A stretch of 60,000 nucleotides of DNA. Source: Symbiodinium natans (Eukaryota; Sar; Dinophyceae; Suessiales; Symbiodiniaceae). Position numbers and translations under genes: made by a program. Shown here one piece after another: positions 55,238-60,000 of this stretch. The notes under the pieces were generated by a model. It was not told the origin of the DNA and searched no databases. It saw only the letters and a program-made list of their open reading frames with translations. Position 1 is the first letter of the stretch. Every line of letters starts with the position of its first letter. Location of the stretch: the NCBI GenBank assembly GCA_905221605.1, contig CAJNDS010002484.1, forward strand, positions 153,188 through 213,187, given 5' to 3'.

Positions 55238-55250
55238 GCTCCGCTACCAG
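55238..55250 (-). promoter_or_regulatory. Primer binding site of the 9.9-kb copia
   Basis: The minus strand next to the 5' LTR reads CTGGTAGCGGAGC. TGGTAGC.GAG resembles the complement of the 3' end of initiator tRNA-Met (TGGTAGCAGAG in many eukaryotes). Confidence 0.6.
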
Positions 55251-55385
55251 TGCGAAGACTAGTCACTTTTCCGCTAAGCCGTAGGCTTGGTCCAAGGGGC
55301 CCCTGCGGTCAAGGGGTTGCATCAAAAGCTGTACAAAACGCTAGGTACACACACTGTACGCGCTGCAAAACAGGTTAGTTTCACA
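55251..55385 (-). repeat. 5' LTR of the 9.9-kb copia element
   Basis: Identical to 45,477-45,611. No spliced-leader-like motif is seen in this LTR. Confidence 0.95.
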
Positions 55386-56648
55386 GCCTCTATGTTTCCC
55401 ACGTCGGTGAAGGCTTTCACCTTTTTGAAGGGCTGCTCACTCAAGGTACCGTCGTCAAAGATGTCCGGCCGAAGCAACTGAGGATTTGTATCTTTGTAAC
55501 GAATACAATTTCGTGTATATTGTTTAACATGTAATAATCGTTACAACAACATGGTATCTGAAAGCAGACGAGAATCAGACCCCTCCTGTCCCCTGAAGAA
55601 GTCAAACTCGCACGCTTGACGAAACGAGGGCTCGATCTCTCCTGTCTTCCCTATCCGCCTGATGTGGTATCGAGAAAGTGCCATAGCGATGCATCTTGCG
55701 ACAGGCGTCTGCCTTTTCCGACACAGATATGAACAAGGGCGCCAGGGCTCTGAGAACTCTCACATCCAAGTCATAGAGTGTGAGAGGCCACTCTGTGTGA
55801 ACCTGAGCCAGAACCCCATCCATGCTCAGGTTTCGCAGGGACTTCTCTACCAAAGTAGGATGCCAGCGGTAGATGGGCGAGTCCTTCGAAGTAGTTTGGA
55901 TGGTAACCCAGCGGAGTTGTCGATTGCGTGTGTGGTCCCGTGGGCCCTGTTTCTCTATGAAATCGAACCCGAAGTCCCATTCCTCCTGTGTTCTCTCGGC
56001 CTCTGGTTTGCCTTCCTCAGCAGGTCGGAGGGAGTGTTGCCTGCACTGGAACCCGCCCAGCCTCTCGAACATGAATTGGATGCATTTCTTCATGACTCGC
56101 ACCTCTCCATGCCAGTTGAACATGTAAGGCTTCCCGTAGCACATGGCGTCGGCCGCTTTTACTTTGACGAGCTTACTGAGGTGAAACATCTTGACGACCG
56201 TGTGGTTGCCATTCTGCTGGGGAAGGATTGCCATGTCTAGCTTGAAGGGTGTGGCGACATCTTGACTCAGGCCGAAAGGGGCCGGAAGCTCCTTGTAGGC
56301 CTTGCTTTGCAAGCATTCTTTGATTTGAGCATATGGGATGTTGCCGGGCACCTCGGGAACCCAATCCATGAAGCATTTGACGACGCCACTGGTAGGGAAG
56401 TCCAGGGTTGGCAAGTCTGCCAGTGTCAAGGGCCCGGGCTGCCCTTCATGAAAGGAGTGGACGTCGGAAGGGTACAACAGGAGATTCTCCACAACTTCTT
56501 TGACATCGTCGAGACTTACTTCCCCGGAGACCCATTCTCCCGACATGGTCACTGCGAAGCGATGAGAGACAAGGGACGACAAACAGGATTGTGCCACAAT
56601 TGCTGTGTTTCGACCTCCATGTGGTTCAAACTCATAGCATGATACCAC
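55386..56648 (-). pseudogene. 5' part of unknown transposon gene, cut by copia
   Basis: The first exon is open from 56,648; the first ATG is at 56,544-56,546 (MSGEWVSGEVSLDDVKEVV). It runs to a likely donor at 55,608 (SSSVR|), and an intron 55,478-55,607 leads in phase to LLRPDIFDDGTLSEQPF and KVKAFTDVGNIE. There the target copy GAGGC (minus) and the copia LTR interrupt it. Beyond the copia unit the frame continues as AMSKERWGQ. The exon-1 product has about 310 residues, with LPAPFGLSQDVATPFKLDMA, a WHGEVRVMKKCIQFMFERLGG-like helix in parts and no family I recognise. Its position upstream of the transposase suggests an accessory gene of the same element. Confidence 0.6.
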
Positions 56649-56772
56649 TCATCGAGTTATTAAACTCACTTATAACACACAACGCACAGACACATCCCCC
56701 ACCATGACCACACCCGAGGTCCGTGCCTGTCCTATGACTACATATGGATTTCTTACTCCGACACGGCCTCAC

Positions 56773-56817
56773 GGTGGGTCATGGGGGGGGGGTGTGAGCA
56801 TATATATATATATATAT
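56773..56817 (-). repeat. Right terminal inverted repeat plus (AT)n
   Basis: GGTGGGTCATGGGGGGGG followed by GGTGTGAGC mirrors the left end at 42,094-42,118. It runs into (AT)9 at 56,800-56,817. Confidence 0.6.
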
Positions 56818-56930
56818 GCCACGAAAAAGAACGAAAATTCTCAAAATTCTACATGGCGTGTCAAGGGTTCGAAGAGTCCAACATCTTAAAGCGCGGCTCA
56901 GATTGGTTTAGGGGGGCTTCGGATGAGAGC

Positions 56931-57072
56931 GGTTTAGGGTTTAGGGTTTAGGGTTTAGGGTTTAGGGTTTAGGGTTTAGGGTTTAGGGTTTAGGGTTTAG
57001 GGTTTAGGGTTTAGGGTTTAGGGTTTAGGGTTTAGGGTTTAGGGTTTAGGGTTTAGGGTTTAGGGTTTAGGG
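56931..57072 (+). repeat. Longest perfect TTTAGGG array, about 20 units
   Basis: About 140 bases of uninterrupted TTTAGGG with no variant, 115 bases beyond the right end of the candidate transposon. Confidence 0.97.
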
Positions 57073-57477
57073 CCCCCGCTCCCCGAACCCCCTCTCAGAG
57101 ATTCCCTCTTTCCCCTGCCCTGCGGCGCATCCCTCATGATGTAGAACAAGTTGTGCTTGTACTCGTTGGCAAGCTCGTTCCTGCTGCATCGGGGTCTCGT
57201 TCACATCATGGGCCCGGGGTAATGCCGTAAGCTTTAAACACCAAACCCAAGCAAGGACAAGAAAGTCGGGCGCCCGGAACCATAGAAAGAGCATATCCCC
57301 TGAACACATCTGAAGCACGGGGTCTTAGGAATTCTTAGGAATTAGATTTGAGTATTTAGGGCTCAGGCTGTTAGGCTTACTCCTGGAGACGAAGGTAAGA
57401 TGCAGCCGCAGGATTGGGCCAGCCAAGAGGGTGAGGATGACCGAGTACCTCAGGGAGGCGGAACCAAGCTTCATAAA
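57073..57477. other. Short unique stretch between two arrays
   Basis: No gene or repeat was recognised; a minus frame of 83 codons (57,067-57,318) has no domain. Confidence 0.4.
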
Positions 57478-57790
57478 GTTTCGGGTTTCGGGTTTAGGGG
57501 GTTTAGGGGGTTTAGGGGGTTTAGGGGGTTTAGGGGGTTTTTAGGGGGTTTAGGGGGTTTAGGGGGTTTAGGGGGTTTAGGGGTTTAGTTTTAGGGGGTT
57601 TAGGGGGTTTAGGGGTTTAGGGGGTTTAGGGGGTTTAGGGGGTTTAGGGGGTTTAGGGGGTTTTAGGGGGTTGAGGGGGTTTAGGGGGTTTAGGGGGTTT
57701 AGGGGGTTTAGGGGGTTTAGGGGATTTAGGGGGTTTAGGGGGTTTAGGGGGTTTAGGGGGTTTAGGGGGTTTAGGGGGTTTAGGGTTTGG
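57478..57790 (+). repeat. (TTTAGGGGG)n nonamer array, about 34 units
   Basis: The unit is TTTAGGGGG (9 bp) with a few TTTAGGGG, TTTTAGGGGG and TTGAGGGGG variants. The period is a multiple of three, so the frame never breaks and yields long GFRGFRGFR translations that should not be taken as a gene. Confidence 0.95.
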
Positions 57791-58033
57791 GGCAGGACAC
57801 CCAGGGTTTATTCGGGCTTAGGGTTGTGGGACAAGCACAGGATACCTGTTGAAAGAAGCAACGGAAAACTAGGGAAGTCGTCACCCCTCAAGATACTCAG
57901 CGCATACACTGTATCATATCTTTATCAGTCGGCATCCAATACATCGATCGCTGTTCCCAAAGTGCAGCAGTGTAGCACAGCCCATACTGGAGGTTTATGG
58001 TCTCAGGCTAAGATGTAGAGGGAGCTACATCGT

Positions 58034-58216
58034 TCAGCGACGGTGCGTGAGGTGCATGATCAGCAAGAAGCCAGTAAAGTGATGTCCCTCGCTAGACGTC
58101 CAGACCAGCAGGACGAAGTCAACGAGGGTTCCAGCAGTGCCGATGACCAGCAGGCCAATCAGCATGAGCACAAACTCCTCTCGATGATCAGATGCTAACA
58201 CAGAGAGCGTAAGCAC
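58034..58216 (-). CDS. Possible exon with a membrane segment
   Basis: The frame contains a strongly hydrophobic stretch, FVLMLIGLLVIGTAG followed by TLVDFVLLVW, then SEGHHFTGFLLIMHLTHRR and a stop. Composition and codon pattern differ from the repeat-derived frames around it. The G-x-x-VDFVLL part faintly recalls the second helix of TM2-type proteins, but that is weak. Upstream exons could not be traced. Confidence 0.25.
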   Translation of the reverse strand: MLTLSVLASDHREEFVLMLIGLLVIGTAGTLVDFVLLVWTSSEGHHFTGFLLIMHLTHRR

Positions 58217-59098
58217 ATCAGCTTAAAGAAAGCGATGTTAAGGCAGCAGGGGGTGCTCGATGGTTCAGTAGGCCCACGGCATTCGTGAGCCAGCGGCAGT
58301 AGTGATCATATCTCCGGATCGGCTGCTTGAAGAGCCACATCTTGTGGCATCGCCGTGGCAGCGCCACTGATCCATCCGCCGTGGGGTTCACCTGCGTGAA
58401 AGCCTCGAGCTCCTGGCAGAAGCAGGCAGGCTCGCAGCCCCTGCAGCCTCAGCCGAAGCCCCTAAGCTCGAAGCCTACAAGCCCTACGCCTCAGAAGGAC
58501 AGGCTCCGTGTCTAAAACGCCAAGTTCAGAAGGCTGCCCCTAAAGCGCAACAAAACGCAAACCCCTCCTTGGGCTGCAGCTTGCCGGGATCACAGAGCAC
58601 GCAGTAGACTTGGCACCCCAAGGTCACCTGCGGAAGGTTTCTGAAGGGCTTGACGTTTGGGGTTTGACGTTTGGGGTGCCCTCGTGGATTCAGTTTAGCT
58701 CATTCCGGGCCTGACAGGTTTGATCCTTCTGGGATTATCGGGCTGGGGCTTAGTGTCTATCTCGAATGTCTAGGGCTTGGGGTTGCCTAGTGGTCTTGGA
58801 TTCGAAGGGGGGACTTAGAGGTGGGGTAGTTTTAATATAAAAAGGAGTATGAAGGACGCATATCATGCTGCTGTGTGGCTGTGTAGACACAGAGGAAGTA
58901 GCCGCGAAGCCCGTATGCCGAAGGGAGGTCGCGGTAGATCAACGGGAACTCCACCTGCATGCTCATGGATTCAACTTCTGGGAGTGGGGGCATGGAGTGT
59001 AGCAGACGAAACGCTTCAACGCAGTGGCGCCTTACTGCACTAGGACTGTGTGCATGCTGGGGGGGGTTCAACCGCCAGGAGTCAGCTACTAGCGCTTT

Positions 59099-59492
59099 TC
59101 AATTTGTGAAAACGGTCCCTTCACGAATGACTTCATTGCACACAGATTCCTCCTGAATGTAAGTGAATGTTGGGTTTCGAGATGCCAGGGCTCATGGCCA
59201 AGGTCTTGATGTTTTCACGGACAGCTCCACAAAGAGCCAAGCCGCCATGAGCATGTGGATGGAACCCACCAGTGTGGAACCAAAGAGCAGCAGGGGAAGG
59301 TACGGGCGCTTGTCATTGCCTGCAAGCATTGGGTCTGCTGACACGACATGGTTAAACTAAGGACAACAGCCTTAGTGGAGAGAGGCTTCCGGCGTGAGCA
59401 GGTGCACCTAATTCCTGATTGTGGCACACCTGGCAGTTTGGGTCTCGATGTAAGTCTGCCCCCCTGGCTTGAAGAAACTAAGCATCTCCATG
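59099..59492 (-). CDS. Possible 3' exons of a membrane protein gene
   Basis: Three minus-strand pieces join in phase with GT-AG borders chosen by eye. Piece 1 is 59,428-59,492 (MEMLSFFKPGGQTYIETQTA). Piece 2 is 59,219-59,337 (DPMLAGNDKRPYLPLLLFG, then STLVGSIHMLMAAWLFVELS, one membrane helix). Piece 3 is 59,099-59,152 (EESVCNEVIREGTVFTN, stop). Implied introns are about 90 and 66 bases. No family was recognised. The hydrophobic helix and the clean stop favour a real gene; the short exons leave doubt. Confidence 0.35.
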
Positions 59493-59499
59493 CTGTGAC

Positions 59500-60000
59500 G
59501 GATAACGCCAACAGCATGACCACAGCATCATGAATCATGACCAGCATCAGAAGCATCGTCAGCAGCATCATGTTCATACTGAGCCCTGACCCGAAAAACT
59601 GTGTGGTTGCCCACCTGCCGCCGCCTTGTCACCTAACTCTCAACGGCCCAACAAACCCCGAACATTCGTGGCTGCCCCGAACTCCTGAGGCCTTAACATG
59701 AAGAAAGTGCCTCGAAAACCGACCCTTCTGCAAAGGAACCCCAAGCCCCCTAAGCCCCGAAGATCCCGAACCTCCCAGAAGCTTCCACACGAGGCCCCAG
59801 CAGCCCACGCAACGCCCACTCGTCCAACCAAGGCACCAAGGCAGTCTACGCTGTCCGCCGGCGGCCGGCGCTCATCCCCGCACTCGTCAGCATCGCACTC
59901 CTCTTGCTGAGGGTCGGGGGGTGTGGAAGTGGAAAGTTCCAAGTCTGGGGTTTAAAGTCTCAGGGTCTGAAGCGGAGGACGGAAAGCAGTGTTGACACGC
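59500..60000. other. Terminal stretch, no supported gene
   Basis: Frames at 59,640-59,942 (minus) and 59,698-59,910 (plus) overlap each other and have Pro/Arg-rich or Gly-rich composition. Exons of the membrane-protein candidate may continue upstream here but none was identified. Confidence 0.3.

Larger units (their letters stand above)
45477..55385 (-). mobile_element. Intact copia-type LTR retrotransposon, 9,909 bp
   Basis: Identical 135-bp LTRs (45,477-45,611 and 55,251-55,385) start TG and end CA on the plus strand. They are flanked by the target duplication GCCTC (45,472-45,476 and 55,386-55,390). A single uninterrupted frame of 3,174 codons fills the interior. The primer site lies immediately inside the 5' LTR. 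Identical LTRs, the target duplication and an open polyprotein together indicate a very recent insertion of a possibly autonomous copy. Its length and 3,174-residue polyprotein are about twice those of typical copia elements (about 5 kb, 1,300-1,500 residues). Confidence 0.95.
42085..56817 (-). mobile_element. Candidate Merlin-type DNA transposon with nested copia
   Basis: An inverted repeat bounds this block. The left end (42,085-42,118) reads ATATATATGG then CACACCCCCCCCCATGACCC and ACC. The right end (56,773-56,817) reads inward as ATATATATGCT, CACACC(C)n and CATGACCCACC, matching apart from two bases and the C-run length. Both ends abut (AT)n, so any 8-9 bp target duplication is masked by the microsatellite. 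Inside are two minus-strand genes, one an ISXO2-like transposase, and a 9.9-kb copia insertion. Without the copia unit the element would be about 4.8 kb. TTTAGGG arrays, common on both sides, are absent within. The boundary call is inference from the inverted repeat and gene content. Confidence 0.55.

Noticed and set aside
55540-55570. Plus-strand ACATGGTATCTGAAAGC as a primer site of another LTR element
   Set aside because: It resembles TGGTATCAGAGC, but no LTR pair or plus-strand Pol accompanies it, and it falls in the presumed intron of the minus-strand gene.
57671-58018. 115-codon plus frame with GFRGFR repeats
   Set aside because: It comes from the 9-bp TTTAGGGGG array, whose period keeps any frame open.

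Overview
The window looks like nuclear DNA of a dinoflagellate, most likely a Symbiodinium/Suessiales-type genome, though the species cannot be fixed from sequence alone. Four things point there. The DNA is saturated with short blocks of the plant/dinoflagellate-type telomere heptamer TTTAGGG. Coding DNA is sparse. The copia-type polyproteins carry dinoflagellate-style integrase and RT features. A relic of the 22-nt dinoflagellate spliced leader sits inside an LTR. Nothing looks prokaryotic: there are no operons, ribosome binding sites, CRISPR arrays or rRNA.

Layout. From 1 to 11,675 there is non-coding DNA with dozens of interstitial TTTAGGG/CCCTAAA blocks in both orientations, AT-rich islands and a palindromic MITE. 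From 11,681 to 17,081 lies a complete LTR unit (identical 216-bp LTRs, 5-bp target duplication ATCAA) on the minus strand. It carries a HAD-like ORF, a coiled-coil Gag and a Pol that has lost most of integrase, RT and RNase H. From 17,090 to 42,080 the repeat-rich DNA returns, with one convincing gene, a PPR protein at 28,027-29,268 (minus). From about 42,085 to 56,817 there is a block without TTTAGGG arrays, bounded by an inverted terminal repeat. It encodes on the minus strand an ISXO2/IS1595-like (Merlin-type) DDE transposase and a second gene of unknown function. Into an exon of that second gene a 9,909-bp intact copia element has inserted (identical 135-bp LTRs, target duplication GCCTC, one 3,174-codon open frame). 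From 56,930 to 57,790 are the largest TTTAGGG and TTTAGGGGG arrays. The last 2 kb is low-repeat DNA with weak candidate exons of membrane proteins.

How the parts relate. The window is mainly a record of mobile DNA. The block at 42-57 kb is best read as a roughly 4.8-kb two-gene DNA transposon hit by a young copia element; removing the copia unit and one target copy restores reading frame across the break. The 5.4-kb element at 11.7-17.1 kb cannot supply its own integrase or RT, so its identical LTRs imply movement in trans. Both retroelements carry domains that are not standard retrotransposon parts: a HAD-phosphatase-like ORF in one and a RapZ-C-like domain in the other. At two sites a telomere-like array sits between 14-16 bp copies of the same sequence, which suggests insertion of telomeric DNA into breaks or repeat ends.

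Limits. Exon boundaries were chosen by eye (GT-AG and reading frame). Domain names rest on motifs recognised by reading, without a database search. Boundaries of the degenerate telomere-like blocks are approximate.
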